Positions 45,738 to 54,068 of a stretch of DNA of 64,000 nucleotides are shown here, piece by piece; position 1 is the stretch's first letter; each line of letters starts with the position of its first letter. This DNA is from Actinocatenispora sera (GTDB taxonomy: Bacteria > Actinomycetota > Actinomycetes > Mycobacteriales > Micromonosporaceae). The stretch covers positions 5,394,001-5,458,000 of the forward strand of contig NZ_AP023354.1 of the NCBI RefSeq assembly GCF_018324685.1, given 5' to 3'. The position numbers were made by a program, and so were the translations under genes. A model generated the notes under the pieces. That model saw only the letters and a list, made by a program, of their open reading frames with translations. It did not search any database and had not been told where the DNA came from.

Positions 45738-46811
45738 ATGACCCGCATCCTGCGCCGAGCCGCGGCCGCGCTCGCCGCCGTCGTACTCGGGCCACTCGCG
45801 CTGATCGCCACCCCGGCGTGGGCCTGTGCCTGCGGCGCGGTCCTCACCCACGGACCGGCGGCCACCGTGGCCGACGAGACCTCGCTGGTCAGCTACGACG
45901 GGCACACCGAGACGATCACGATGAGCCTCACCCTCACCGGCGAGCCGACCGCCGCCGCGTGGTTCCTGCCGGTACCGGCGAAGCCGAGGTTCGCGCTCGC
46001 CGACGTGGAGCTGTTCAACCAGCTCGCCAACCTCACCGCGCCGCAGGCCAAGCGGGTGGGGAGCGACGGCTGCGACCACGGCGCGTGCGCGGTGCCGGGG
46101 CGGCCCGCACCGCAGGTCAGCGTGCTGCAACGGGTCCCGGTCGGGCCGTACGACGTGGCCACGCTGCGGGCCTCGGACGGCTCGGCGCTGCACGACTGGC
46201 TGGCGAAGCACGGCTTCACCCTGCCGGACAGCCTCGCCACCGGCGTCGCCCCGTACGCGAAGCAGGGCTGGGACTACGTGGCCGTCCGGCTGCGGCCGGC
46301 CGAGGGCACGACGTCGCTGGGACGGAACCTGCCGCCACTGTCGGTCAGCTTCGCCAGCGACGAGCTCGTCTACCCGATGCGGCTGAGCGCCCTCGCGAGC
46401 CACCCGCAAACGGTCCGGCTGTACGTGCTCGCCGGGCACCGGATGCGGGCCACCGGGGCGCTGCCGACCCCGTCGGACGTGCGCTACGCGGGCTGGGTGA
46501 CGCCGAGTTCGGTCGACGATCCGCTCGCCTCGATGCTGCCGCGGCGATTGTTCCTCACCCGCTTCGACCTGGTGAACCTGTCCCCGGCGCGGATCACCGA
46601 CGACTTCCACTTCGACCGGGCACCGGCCGACACGACCTACCGGGACACCACGTACTACGCCGACGGCGGTCCCGGCGGTACCACCCATCCCCGGTACGAC
46701 CCGGCGCAGCTGCTCCTGCCGGCGCTCGGCGCCGGGGCCGTGCTGTTCCTGCTGCTGACCGGGGTGGGCCTGACCATCGGCCGGCGCCGGACCCGGCACC
46801 CCGCGGCGTGA
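45738..46811 (+). CDS. DUF2330 secreted membrane-anchored protein
   Basis: A 357-aa protein: an N-terminal signal peptide (LRRAAAALAAVVLGPLALIA..APAWA-type, cutting before CACGA), then the DUF2330 domain with CACGAVLTHGP, TAAAWFLPVPAKP, a Cys pair (DGCDHGACAVPG) and YAKQGWDYVAVRLRP. A C-terminal helix with GRRRTRH keeps it in the membrane facing outward. Function is unknown. The start ATG 45738 follows GAGGAGCGCC. Confidence 0.85.
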   Translation: MTRILRRAAAALAAVVLGPLALIATPAWACACGAVLTHGPAATVADETSLVSYDGHTETITMSLTLTGEPTAAAWFLPVPAKPRFALADVELFNQLANLTAPQAKRVGSDGCDHGACAVPGRPAPQVSVLQRVPVGPYDVATLRASDGSALHDWLAKHGFTLPDSLATGVAPYAKQGWDYVAVRLRPAEGTTSLGRNLPPLSVSFASDELVYPMRLSALASHPQTVRLYVLAGHRMRATGALPTPSDVRYAGWVTPSSVDDPLASMLPRRLFLTRFDLVNLSPARITDDFHFDRAPADTTYRDTTYYADGGPGGTTHPRYDPAQLLLPALGAGAVLFLLLTGVGLTIGRRRTRHPAA

Positions 46812-46857
46812 CCCGGCCCGGCCGGGCGGCCCCGGCCGGCGCGAGCCCCGGCGGCGG

Positions 46858-47390
46858 TCAGGCGGCGTTGCTGGTCGGCTCGGCGGCGCGGGCGCGCAGC
46901 GGGGTTGCCTCGACCGCCTGCTTGCGCGCCGCGGCGTCCTCGGACATCCGCTCGGCGATCATGCCGGCCTGGTGCGCGAGCGCCCCGACCACGGCCGGTA
47001 CCAGCGGAAGCAGCCAGTCGGCGACGAAGCCGTGGCTGGACATGTTCGCCACCAGCACCGCGGCACCCGCCGCACCGCAGCCCTTCACCATCGCCCGCCA
47101 CATCGCCCGGCCGGTGTCGACGATCGCCGCCTTGCGCGCGGAGGCGATGTCCGGCAGGTCCCGCAGCGCCCGGGCGTCCCGGCGGCCGAAGTTGAGCCCG
47201 GCGACCGCGGCGGTCACCGACGTGCCGAGCACGGACGCCCACAGTCCGCTGTGCGTGAACAGAGCGACCAGGGCAAGGACCACCAGCCCGGCGCCGACGG
47301 CGACCGCGGCCCTGATCCAGTCCGCCTTCTCCCCGGATACCAGTAGTACTTGGTGACGCCCTCGCCACGGGTCTTGACGATCCGCCCCAT
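46858..47390 (-). pseudogene. Membrane protein gene with a -1 frameshift near its start
   Basis: ATG 47390, preceded by GAGGTGAGCG, opens MGRIVKTRGEGVTKYYWYPG, which reads like a genuine N-terminus. At 47331-47334 a run of four G (minus strand) ends the match: the continuation GEKADWIRAAVAVGAG lies in the -1 frame and runs to the stop at 46858. The rest has four hydrophobic helices. One extra G would restore about 177 residues. Possibilities are a mutation, a sequencing error, or programmed slippage of tRNA-Gly on GGGG. No family was recognised. Confidence 0.65.
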
Positions 47391-47451
47391 CACGCTCACC
47401 TCGTCTGCCCTCGGATTCGAGGAACCATCGGTAACTCTGAGTGGTCCCCTG

Positions 47452-47481
47452 ATTATCCCAACGTAGTGAGCGCGCTGTCAC
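47452..47481 (-). promoter_or_regulatory. Sigma-70-like promoter of the frameshifted gene
   Basis: On the minus strand GTGACA (47476-47481), an 18-nt spacer and GATAAT (47452-47457) lie about 62 nt upstream of ATG 47390. The GTG at 47481 opens the long frame but is better explained as the -35 box. Confidence 0.5.
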
Positions 47482-47644
47482 GAGCCCGACCGAGGATGCG
47501 CATAAATCTGACAGAAAATTCGGACTCTAAGGCATTAAAAGGATTCCTTTGTCGTAACATACGCCGCCGAGACGGTTCCCGCCAGGATGCTCCTTCAGTA
47601 CCCACCGTGCCCGTCGGGCGGCACTGCCCGCGCCCGCAGCGCGG
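47482..47644. other. Gene-free stretch with an AT-rich patch
   Basis: About 160 nt without a gene. 47500-47565 is strikingly AT-rich for this genome and holds the palindrome AAAGGATTCCTTT (47538-47550). It may be a regulatory site for the downstream frameshifted gene. Confidence 0.4.
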
Positions 47645-48484
47645 TCAGAACAACACCGTGGCGAACGCCCCGACGGCGCGGAACCCGCACCGCTCGTACA
47701 CCCGGCGGGCGGAGGTGTTGAAGTCGTTGACGTACAGGCTGACCGTCGGCGCGACCCGCTCCAGCGCGTCGGCCACCACCGCGGCCATCCCGGCGGTACC
47801 GAGGCCACGGCCGCGCCACTCCGGCGCCACCCACACGCCCTGCACCTGCGCCGTATGCCGGGTCACCACCGCGAGCTCCGCCTTGAACACCACCCGGCCG
47901 TCCACGAACCGGGCATACGCGCGGCGGGAGCGCACCAGCTCCGCGACCCGCTGCCGGTAGACCCGGCCGCCGGCCTCGGCGATCGGCGACACGCCGACCT
48001 CCTCGGTGTACATCGCGACCGAGGCCGGGAACAGCGTGCCGACCTCGTTGGCGCGGACCAGCCGCACGTCCGGGTCCGGGGCGACCGGGGCCCGGTCGGC
48101 GGTCATCAGCAGCGGCTGACAGGACCGGATCTCCCGGGCCGGCGACCAGTGCGGCGCCAGCCGCTCCCACAGCTGCAGCACCGCCGCCGACTCGCCCACG
48201 ATCGACGAGCAGCGCCGGCCCTCCCGCCGGGCCAGCTCGGCGAACCCGGCGATCGCGTCCGTACCGGCGCGAACCGGGATCAGGTTGGCGCCCAGCCAGC
48301 ACAGCGACTCCAGCCGGCCGGGCGGGCCGTAGCCGAACACCCGCGCGCCCGTCCGCCACCAGGTCAGGCCGCCCGCCTCCACCCGCTCGGCGACCTGGGC
48401 CGCCGCGATCGGCTCGGCGTCGAGCAACCGATGCACCTCGGCCCGGTCGGTGTCGCCCAGCAACCGGACCGGAACCGTCAACAC
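47645..48484 (-). CDS. Two-domain GNAT acetyltransferase with DUF4081
   Basis: A 279-aa protein. The N-terminal DUF4081-like half begins VPVRLLGDTDRAEVHRLLDAEPIAA and includes WERLAPHWSPAREIRSCQPLL. The C-terminal GNAT half has VRLVRANEVGTLFPASVAMYTEEVG and the acetyl-CoA motif VQGVWVAPEWRGRGLGTAG, ending YVNDFNTSARRVYERCGFR. The family is typical of actinobacteria and often precedes the ispG-rseP-dxr genes, as here. The start is GTG 48484. The substrate is unknown. Confidence 0.87.
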   Translation of the reverse strand: MLTVPVRLLGDTDRAEVHRLLDAEPIAAAQVAERVEAGGLTWWRTGARVFGYGPPGRLESLCWLGANLIPVRAGTDAIAGFAELARREGRRCSSIVGESAAVLQLWERLAPHWSPAREIRSCQPLLMTADRAPVAPDPDVRLVRANEVGTLFPASVAMYTEEVGVSPIAEAGGRVYRQRVAELVRSRRAYARFVDGRVVFKAELAVVTRHTAQVQGVWVAPEWRGRGLGTAGMAAVVADALERVAPTVSLYVNDFNTSARRVYERCGFRAVGAFATVLF

Positions 48485-48606
48485 GCCCCGTCTCCGAGCG
48501 CTTCGTCCCGCACGCATCAAGCGTGCCAGACGACGGCCGCCGGTGTCGGCCGCATCCGCGGGACCATCGGCACGATCCGCCGTCCGACCCGGACCGATCA
48601 CCGACC

Positions 48607-49773
48607 TCAGTGCACCTCGACCGTGGGGCCGAGACCGCGCAGCTCCTCGGGCAGCTCGGCGCCGGACTCCTCGGCGATCCGCAGCGCCTGCTCGATGAGC
48701 GTCTCCACGATCTGCGACTCGGGCACCGTCTTGATCACCTCGCCCTTGACGAAGATCTGGCCCTTGCCGTTGCCCGACGCCACGCCGAGGTCGGCCTCGC
48801 GCGCCTCGCCCGGACCGTTGACCACGCAGCCCATCACGGCCACCCGCAGCGGCACCGGCAGCCCGTCCAGGCCGGCATGCACCTCCTCGGCCAGCTTGTA
48901 GACGTCGACCTGGGCCCGGCCACAGGACGGGCAGGAGACGATCTCCAGGCCCCGCTCGCGCATCCCCAGCGACTCCAGGATGGCGATGCCGACCTTGACC
49001 TCCTCGACCGGCGGCGCCGACAGCGACACCCGGATCGTGTCGCCGATGCCCTCCGCCAGCAGCGCGCCGAACGCGGTGGCCGACTTGATCGTGCCCTGGA
49101 AGGTCGGTCCAGCCTCGGTGACGCCCAGGTGCAGCGGGTAGTCGCACTGCTGCGCGAGCTGCCGGTACGCCCGGATCATCACCACCGGGTCGTGGTGCTT
49201 GACCGAGATCTTGATGTCGCGGAAACCGTGCTCCTCGAACAGCGAGCACTCCCACAGCGCCGACTCGACCAGCGCCTCGGCGGTGGCCTTGCCGTACTTC
49301 TCCAGCAGCCGCTTGTCCAGCGAACCGGCGTTGACCCCGATCCGGATCGGGGTACCCGCGTCGGCGGCCGCCTTCGCGATCTCCTTCACCTTGTCGTCGA
49401 ACTGCTTGATGTTGCCGGGGTTGACCCGCACCGCGGCGCAGCCCGCGTCGATCGCGGCGAACACGTACTTCGGCTGGAAGTGGATGTCGGCGATCACCGG
49501 AATCTGCGACTTCTTCGCGATCGCCGGCAGCGCCTCGGCGTCGTCCGCGGACGGCACCGCGACCCGCACGATCTGGCAGCCCGACGCGGTCAGCTCGGCG
49601 ATCTGCTGCAGGGTGGCGTTGATGTCGGCGGTGACGGTGGTGGTCATCGACTGGACGCTGACCGGCGCACCGCCACCGACCGGGACACCACCGACGTCGA
49701 TCTGGCGCGACTGGCGACGTTCCGCGAGCGCCGGCGGCGGAACCTCCGGCATGCCAAGACTGACCGTGGTCAT
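48607..49773 (-). CDS. ispG: (E)-4-hydroxy-3-methylbut-2-enyl-diphosphate synthase IspG
   Basis: A 388-aa 4Fe-4S enzyme converting MEcPP to HMBPP in the MEP isoprenoid pathway. It opens [25 protein letters not shown], with [12 protein letters not shown] in the TIM barrel. The cluster cysteines are in [11 protein letters not shown] and [15 protein letters not shown]. The start ATG 49773 lies 8 nt after the rseP stop, so ispG is in one operon with rseP and dxr. Confidence 0.97.
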   Translation of the reverse strand: MTTVSLGMPEVPPPALAERRQSRQIDVGGVPVGGGAPVSVQSMTTTVTADINATLQQIAELTASGCQIVRVAVPSADDAEALPAIAKKSQIPVIADIHFQPKYVFAAIDAGCAAVRVNPGNIKQFDDKVKEIAKAAADAGTPIRIGVNAGSLDKRLLEKYGKATAEALVESALWECSLFEEHGFRDIKISVKHHDPVVMIRAYRQLAQQCDYPLHLGVTEAGPTFQGTIKSATAFGALLAEGIGDTIRVSLSAPPVEEVKVGIAILESLGMRERGLEIVSCPSCGRAQVDVYKLAEEVHAGLDGLPVPLRVAVMGCVVNGPGEAREADLGVASGNGKGQIFVKGEVIKTVPESQIVETLIEQALRIAEESGAELPEELRGLGPTVEVH

Positions 49774-49781
49774 ACTGCGCC

Positions 49782-51050
49782 TCAATTCAGGGTGACCGGA
49801 TTGATGATGTCCGCGGCCACGGTGAGCACGGACAGCCCACCGAAGATGATCACGACCGCGTACGTGATCGGCATGAGTTTCAGGTAGTCGACCCGGCCCG
49901 GATCCTTCCGGCCGCGGCGGGCGGCCCACCAGGACCGGAGCTTCTCGAACCAGGCGATCGCCACGTGCCCGCCGTCCAGCGGCAGCAGCGGCACCAGGTT
50001 GAACACCCCGACGAACAGGTTGAGCTGCGCCAGCAGCATCAGGAAGAACCACCAGGCGTGCAGCTCGACCGTCTCGCCGCCGAGCCGGCTCGCACCCACC
50101 ACGCTGATCGGAGTGTCCGCGCTGCGCTGGTGGCCGGCCAGCGCCGACACCAGGTTCGGGATCTTGCTCGGGATGCGGGTGACCGCCTGCCCCATCTGCT
50201 TCGCGGTCTGCCCGTACAGCTCCGCCGCGTGCGGCACGCCGGCGAGCGGCCCGTACGTGGTGGTGGTCGGGACGCCCGCCTGCTGCGGGGTGACCAGCAC
50301 GATCCCCATCACCGTCACGTCCGACATGGTCGGGTCGTCGGCCGTACCGCCGGTCGGGCGCGGCGCGGACACGAGCGTCACGGTGGTGGTGCGCGTGGTG
50401 CCGTCGCGCCGGAAGGTCACCTTCGCCGGGCCGGCCTTGGTCTTCTTGATCCGGTCGGCCAGCTTCGCGTACGTCGGGGTCGCGACGCCGTTGAGCGCGG
50501 TGATGGTGTCCCCGGGCCGCAGGCCCGCCTTCTTCGCCGGGCCGGTGATGTCCTTGGGCGTGCACCGGTCCGGATGCTTCGCGTCGTAGGTGCGCTGCAC
50601 GCAGGTGCTGACCTGGCCGAGCGTGGCCGGCACGTTGCCGGTGACGAAGTCGGCGTACTTCGGGTTCGGCACCCCCACGAACGCGGCGGCGATCCAGAAG
50701 ATCACGAACGCCAGGACGAAGTGGGTCACCGAGCCGGCGATCAGGACCAGGGTGCGCTGCCAGACCGGCTTGCGCCAGAACACCCGGTGCCGGTCGGCCG
50801 GTGCGACCTCTTCCTCCTCCTCCAGCGGCGTCATCCCGTCGATCTTGACGAACGCGCCCGCCGGGATGGCCTTGAGGCCGTACTCGACCTCACCGCGGCG
50901 GAAGGAGAACAGCGTCGGCCCGAAGCCGATGAAGTACCGGCTGACCTTCATGCCGAAGCCCCGCGCGGTGAACATGTGTCCGGCTTCGTGGATCGCCAGC
51001 GACACCACGATGCCCAGGGCGAACAGGATCACCCCGATCGCGTACGCCAT
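49782..51050 (-). CDS. Site-2 intramembrane metalloprotease (M50, RseP/Rip1-like)
   Basis: A 422-aa membrane protease. The zinc motif [18 protein letters not shown] (HExxH) is in helix 1. [24 protein letters not shown] follows, then a PDZ domain ([15 protein letters not shown]) and the third ligand in [16 protein letters not shown]. Mycobacterial Rip1 cleaves anti-sigma factors and other membrane proteins. ATG 51050 is used; a TTG just before it is possible. It lies between dxr and ispG, as in mycobacteria. Confidence 0.95.
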   Translation of the reverse strand: MAYAIGVILFALGIVVSLAIHEAGHMFTARGFGMKVSRYFIGFGPTLFSFRRGEVEYGLKAIPAGAFVKIDGMTPLEEEEEVAPADRHRVFWRKPVWQRTLVLIAGSVTHFVLAFVIFWIAAAFVGVPNPKYADFVTGNVPATLGQVSTCVQRTYDAKHPDRCTPKDITGPAKKAGLRPGDTITALNGVATPTYAKLADRIKKTKAGPAKVTFRRDGTTRTTTVTLVSAPRPTGGTADDPTMSDVTVMGIVLVTPQQAGVPTTTTYGPLAGVPHAAELYGQTAKQMGQAVTRIPSKIPNLVSALAGHQRSADTPISVVGASRLGGETVELHAWWFFLMLLAQLNLFVGVFNLVPLLPLDGGHVAIAWFEKLRSWWAARRGRKDPGRVDYLKLMPITYAVVIIFGGLSVLTVAADIINPVTLN

Positions 51051-51062
51051 CAACGTCCCTTC

Positions 51063-52265
51063 TCAGAAGGCGGAGCACAGCTGCCGCGCCCGCTCGCGCG
51101 CCCAGCGTTCGGCGGTCAGCACGTCCTCGACGTTACCTGGTACCCCGAAGGCCGGCGCCTGATCAACAACCGCCGCAATCGTGTCGACGATCGCAGGAAA
51201 CGGTAGATGGCCGGCAAGGAACGCGGCCACGCACTCCTCGTTCGCCGCGTTGAACACCGCCGGCCGGCAGTGCCCGGCGGCGCCGACCTCGCGGGCCAGC
51301 GCGACGGCCGGGAACGCCGCCTCGTCCAGCGGCAGGAACTCCCACTGCTGCGCCGCGGTCCAGTCCATCGCCGGCGCGGCGTCGCTCACCCGGTCCGGCC
51401 AGCCCAGCGCCAGCGCGATCGGCAACCGCATGTCGGGCGGGCTGACCTGCGCCAGCGTCGACCCGTCGGTGAACTGCACCATCGAGTGCACGATCGACTG
51501 CGGGTGCACCACCACGTCGATGCGGTCGTACGGAATGTCGAACAGCTCGTGCGCCTCGATCACCTCGAGGCCCTTGTTCACCAGGTTGGCGCAGTTGATC
51601 GTGACGACCGGGCCCATCTCCCAGGTCGGGTGCGCGAGCGCCTGCTCGGGTGTGACGTCGGTCAACTCGTCCCGGCTGCGACCCCGGAACGGGCCGCCGC
51701 TCGCGGTCACCACCAGCCGGGCCACCTCGGTGGCGCGGCCGCCGCGCAGGCACTGGGCGAGCGCGCTGTGCTCGGAGTCGACCGGCACCAGCTGGCCCGG
51801 TTTGGCCACGGCCCGCACCAGCTCGCCGCCGGCGACCAGCGACTCCTTGTTCGCCAGCGCGACGGTACGGCCGGCGCGCAGCGCGGCGAGCGTCGGGCCG
51901 AGGCCGACCGAGCCGGTGATGCCGTTGAGGACCAGGTCGCAGGGGTGTTCGGCGAGCTCGGTCGCGGCCTGCGGGCCGGCCAGGATCTTCGGCAGCCGGT
52001 AGTCGCCGGTCGCCCAGCCGCGCCGCTGGGCCTCGGCGTAGAAGGCGAGCTGCAGGTCCTGGGTGACGCTGGCCCGCGCCACCGCCACCACCTCGACCGA
52101 CAGTTCCAGCGCCTGCCGGGCGAGCAGCTCGACGTTGCCGCCGCCGCCCGCGATGCCCACCACCCGGAACCGGTCCGGGTTCCGGGTGATCACGTCGATC
52201 GCCTGCGTACCGATCGACCCGGTCGATCCGAGCAACACCAGCTCGCGTGTCGTCATGCCGGCCAT
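51063..52265 (-). CDS. dxr: 1-deoxy-D-xylulose-5-phosphate reductoisomerase
   Basis: A 400-aa NADPH enzyme making MEP, the committed step of the pathway. The nucleotide loop is [15 protein letters not shown]. The substrate/metal site has [28 protein letters not shown] and [14 protein letters not shown]. The start is ATG 52265; an ATG three codons later (52256) is also possible. It is the first gene of dxr-rseP-ispG on the minus strand. Confidence 0.97.
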   Translation of the reverse strand: MAGMTTRELVLLGSTGSIGTQAIDVITRNPDRFRVVGIAGGGGNVELLARQALELSVEVVAVARASVTQDLQLAFYAEAQRRGWATGDYRLPKILAGPQAATELAEHPCDLVLNGITGSVGLGPTLAALRAGRTVALANKESLVAGGELVRAVAKPGQLVPVDSEHSALAQCLRGGRATEVARLVVTASGGPFRGRSRDELTDVTPEQALAHPTWEMGPVVTINCANLVNKGLEVIEAHELFDIPYDRIDVVVHPQSIVHSMVQFTDGSTLAQVSPPDMRLPIALALGWPDRVSDAAPAMDWTAAQQWEFLPLDEAAFPAVALAREVGAAGHCRPAVFNAANEECVAAFLAGHLPFPAIVDTIAAVVDQAPAFGVPGNVEDVLTAERWARERARQLCSAF

Positions 52266-52287
52266 TGTTCCGTACCGACCTGACAGC

Positions 52288-52788
52288 TCACCGGGAGCCG
52301 ACGGACAGCCCGCGCCCCGCCAGGAACGCGCGCAGTTCGACCAGGTCCGCGGCGCCGAGAAGGTGCTTCGGAAGCTGCACCGCGAGGTACCTGCCCACCA
52401 GCAGGTACACGTCGTCGGGGGTCTCGTGGGCGCGCTGGATGCCGTCCCAGGCGAAGTACTGGGTCGCCGGCGCGCCGGTGATCTCCACCCCGTCGTCGCC
52501 GAGCCGGTACTGCCAACTCTGGGCGGCCCACGGCTGGGTCCGGCGGATGTGCCGCTCGGCCCACGCCGGGTAGCCGAGGGCCGCCACCGCGATGACGATC
52601 GCGCCGACCAGCACGACCACGTCCGTCGCGGTCACGCCGGCGAAGGCCATCGTCACGACGAGCGCGGCCACGGCGACGAGCAGGATCGCGCCACACACCC
52701 GGACGACGCGAAACTGCCGTCCGTACAGGAATCGGACGAGCCGCGTGATCCGCTCGTCACCGGCGGGCAGCACGAACCGGATGTCCAT
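52288..52788 (-). CDS. Membrane protein, YcxB-like
   Basis: A 166-aa protein: [22 protein letters not shown], two hydrophobic helices (about 34-50 and 58-74), then [25 protein letters not shown] and [21 protein letters not shown]. This resembles YcxB-like (PH-like) C-terminal domains found in many Gram-positive membrane proteins. Function is unknown. It lies 22 nt upstream of dxr and may share its transcript. Confidence 0.7.
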   Translation of the reverse strand: MDIRFVLPAGDERITRLVRFLYGRQFRVVRVCGAILLVAVAALVVTMAFAGVTATDVVVLVGAIVIAVAALGYPAWAERHIRRTQPWAAQSWQYRLGDDGVEITGAPATQYFAWDGIQRAHETPDDVYLLVGRYLAVQLPKHLLGAADLVELRAFLAGRGLSVGSR

Positions 52789-52902
52789 CACGATCCCTTC
52801 GGGGTGGCCGCGGCACAGCGTACGGGCCGCCGCCCGGGCGCGGTACGCCGGCACGGCCGCATCACGCGACGGGGCCGGTATGTCCCAGCCGGGTGTACGT
52901 TT

Positions 52903-52942
52903 GTCCACAGAATTTGTGGACGCATGTACACAGAATGTGGAC
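52903..52942 (+). promoter_or_regulatory. Two TetR-type operators before the SMR gene
   Basis: GTCCACA-GAATT-TGTGGAC (52903-52921) is a perfect 7-bp dyad. A second, shorter copy GTACACAGAATGTGGAC (52926-52942) follows with its centre 22 bp away, two helical turns. They end 6 bp before the SMR start codon. Confidence 0.65.
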
Positions 52943-52948
52943 CGAGAC

Positions 52949-53275
52949 ATGCCGTACGTTCTGCTCGCCGTCGCGATCGGCGCCGAGATCACCGCGACCA
53001 GCCTGCTCAAACTCTCCGCCGGGTTCACCCGGCTGTGGCCGAGCGTCGGCGTCGCCGCCGGATACCTGCTGTCGTTCCTGCTGCTGTCGTTGACGCTCAG
53101 GAGCGTGCCGGTCAGCGTCGCGTACGCGATCTGGTCCGGCGCCGGTACCGCCGTGGTCGCCGCGATCGGCATGGTGGTCTTCGGCGAGCCGGTCAGCCTG
53201 GCCAAGATCGGCGGCATCGCGCTGATCATCGCCGGAGTGGTCGCGCTGAACCTCGGCGGTACGCACGCCGGCTGA
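52949..53275 (+). CDS. Small multidrug resistance (SMR/EmrE-like) transporter
   Basis: A 108-aa protein with four membrane helices. Family marks are the membrane Glu in AIGAEITATSLLKLSAGFTR, LRSVPVSVAYAIWSGAGTA and VVFGEPVSLAKIGGIALIIAGVV. It exports lipophilic cations by H+ exchange as a dimer. It starts at ATG 52949, right behind two operators, and is followed by a TetR gene 75 nt away, so it is probably inducible by its substrates. Confidence 0.93.
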   Translation: MPYVLLAVAIGAEITATSLLKLSAGFTRLWPSVGVAAGYLLSFLLLSLTLRSVPVSVAYAIWSGAGTAVVAAIGMVVFGEPVSLAKIGGIALIIAGVVALNLGGTHAG

Positions 53276-53350
53276 TCCGTTGTCGGCGGCGGCTCCTCGA
53301 CCGAGCGAGCCAGACCACCGGCAGCATCCTGGCACTGCCAGACTGGAGCG

Positions 53351-53920
53351 ATGAGCGAGCGCGAAGCACCGGCGGGCCGGCGCGGGCGCAACGACCCGGG
53401 CCGGCGTGACCGGCTGGTCGACGCGACGGTCGCGGTGATCGCGGCGCGCGGGGTGGCCGGCCTGACCCACCGGGCCGTCGCCGACGCCGCGGGTGTGCCG
53501 CTCGGGTCCACCACCTACCACCTGGGCAGCCGGGACGAGTTGCTCGGCGCCGCGCTGCGGGCCGCCGCGGACGACTACAACCGCCGGCTGCGCGACCGGT
53601 TCGCGTCGCTGACGCCCGACGCCGACCTGGCCGAGGCGCTGGTCGAGGCGATGCTCGACTGGCTCGGGCCGCAGCGCGACCGCACCGTGGTGGAGTACGA
53701 GCTCTACCTCGCCGCGGTGCGCCGGCCGGCGCTGCGGGCCGCCGCCACCGCCTGGGTCGAGCAGATCGCCGCGATACTCGCCGAGCACGTCGATCCGGTC
53801 ACCGCCCGCGCGGTCACCGCCACCGTGGACGGGCTGCTGATCGAGTGGCTGGTCGCCGAGCGTGCACCAGGCCGCGACGACCTGCTCCCGGTCCTCCGCC
53901 ACACCCTCGCCCCCCGTTGA
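53351..53920 (+). CDS. TetR family transcriptional regulator
   Basis: A 189-aa regulator. The HTH is RRDRLVDATVAVIAARGVAGLTHRAVADAAGVPLGSTTYHLGSRDELL, over residues 18-65; the rest is helical ligand-binding domain. It is probably the repressor of the upstream SMR gene through the operators at 52903-52942. The start ATG 53351 lies in an ATGAGCGAGCG word with CAGACT 6 nt before. Its TGA (53918-53920) falls inside a repeat unit. Confidence 0.87.
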   Translation: MSEREAPAGRRGRNDPGRRDRLVDATVAVIAARGVAGLTHRAVADAAGVPLGSTTYHLGSRDELLGAALRAAADDYNRRLRDRFASLTPDADLAEALVEAMLDWLGPQRDRTVVEYELYLAAVRRPALRAAATAWVEQIAAILAEHVDPVTARAVTATVDGLLIEWLVAERAPGRDDLLPVLRHTLAPR

Positions 53921-54068
53921 CCAAGCCTCGCCCGCAATTGACCAAGCCTCGCCCCACAATGTTGATCAAGGGATTCGTTCACATCGTCCGAGAACGGAGC
54001 GTCCCGATCCCTTGATCAACGTTGCGGGCCCTTGATCAACGTTGCGGGCCCTTGATCAACTTGGCGGG
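53917..54068. repeat. TTGATCAA repeat cluster supplying two stop codons
   Basis: Left part: TTGACCAAGCCTCGCCC at 53917-53933 and 53938-53954. Then a 14-bp perfect inverted repeat, GTTGATCAAGGGAT (53961-53974) with ATCCCTTGATCAAC (54007-54020). Right part: CCCTTGATCAACGTTGCGGG at 54009-54028 and 54029-54048, and a variant at 54049-54068. The first unit holds the TetR TGA; the last holds the TGA of the oxidase gene on the other strand. It probably also terminates both transcripts. Confidence 0.8.

Noticed and set aside
47409-47422. CCTCGGATTCGAGG as part of a tRNA T-arm
   Set aside because: Only a 5-bp hairpin; no acceptor, D or anticodon stems around it.
47391-47481. Extending the frameshifted membrane gene to GTG 47481
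   Set aside because: The extension is unlike a protein N-terminus and the GTG lies in a -35 box; the ATG 47390 frame has a ribosome-binding site.
47500-47565. AT-rich patch as a mobile-element scar or phage attachment site
   Set aside because: No tRNA, integrase, target duplication or inverted ends nearby; a promoter region explains it equally well.
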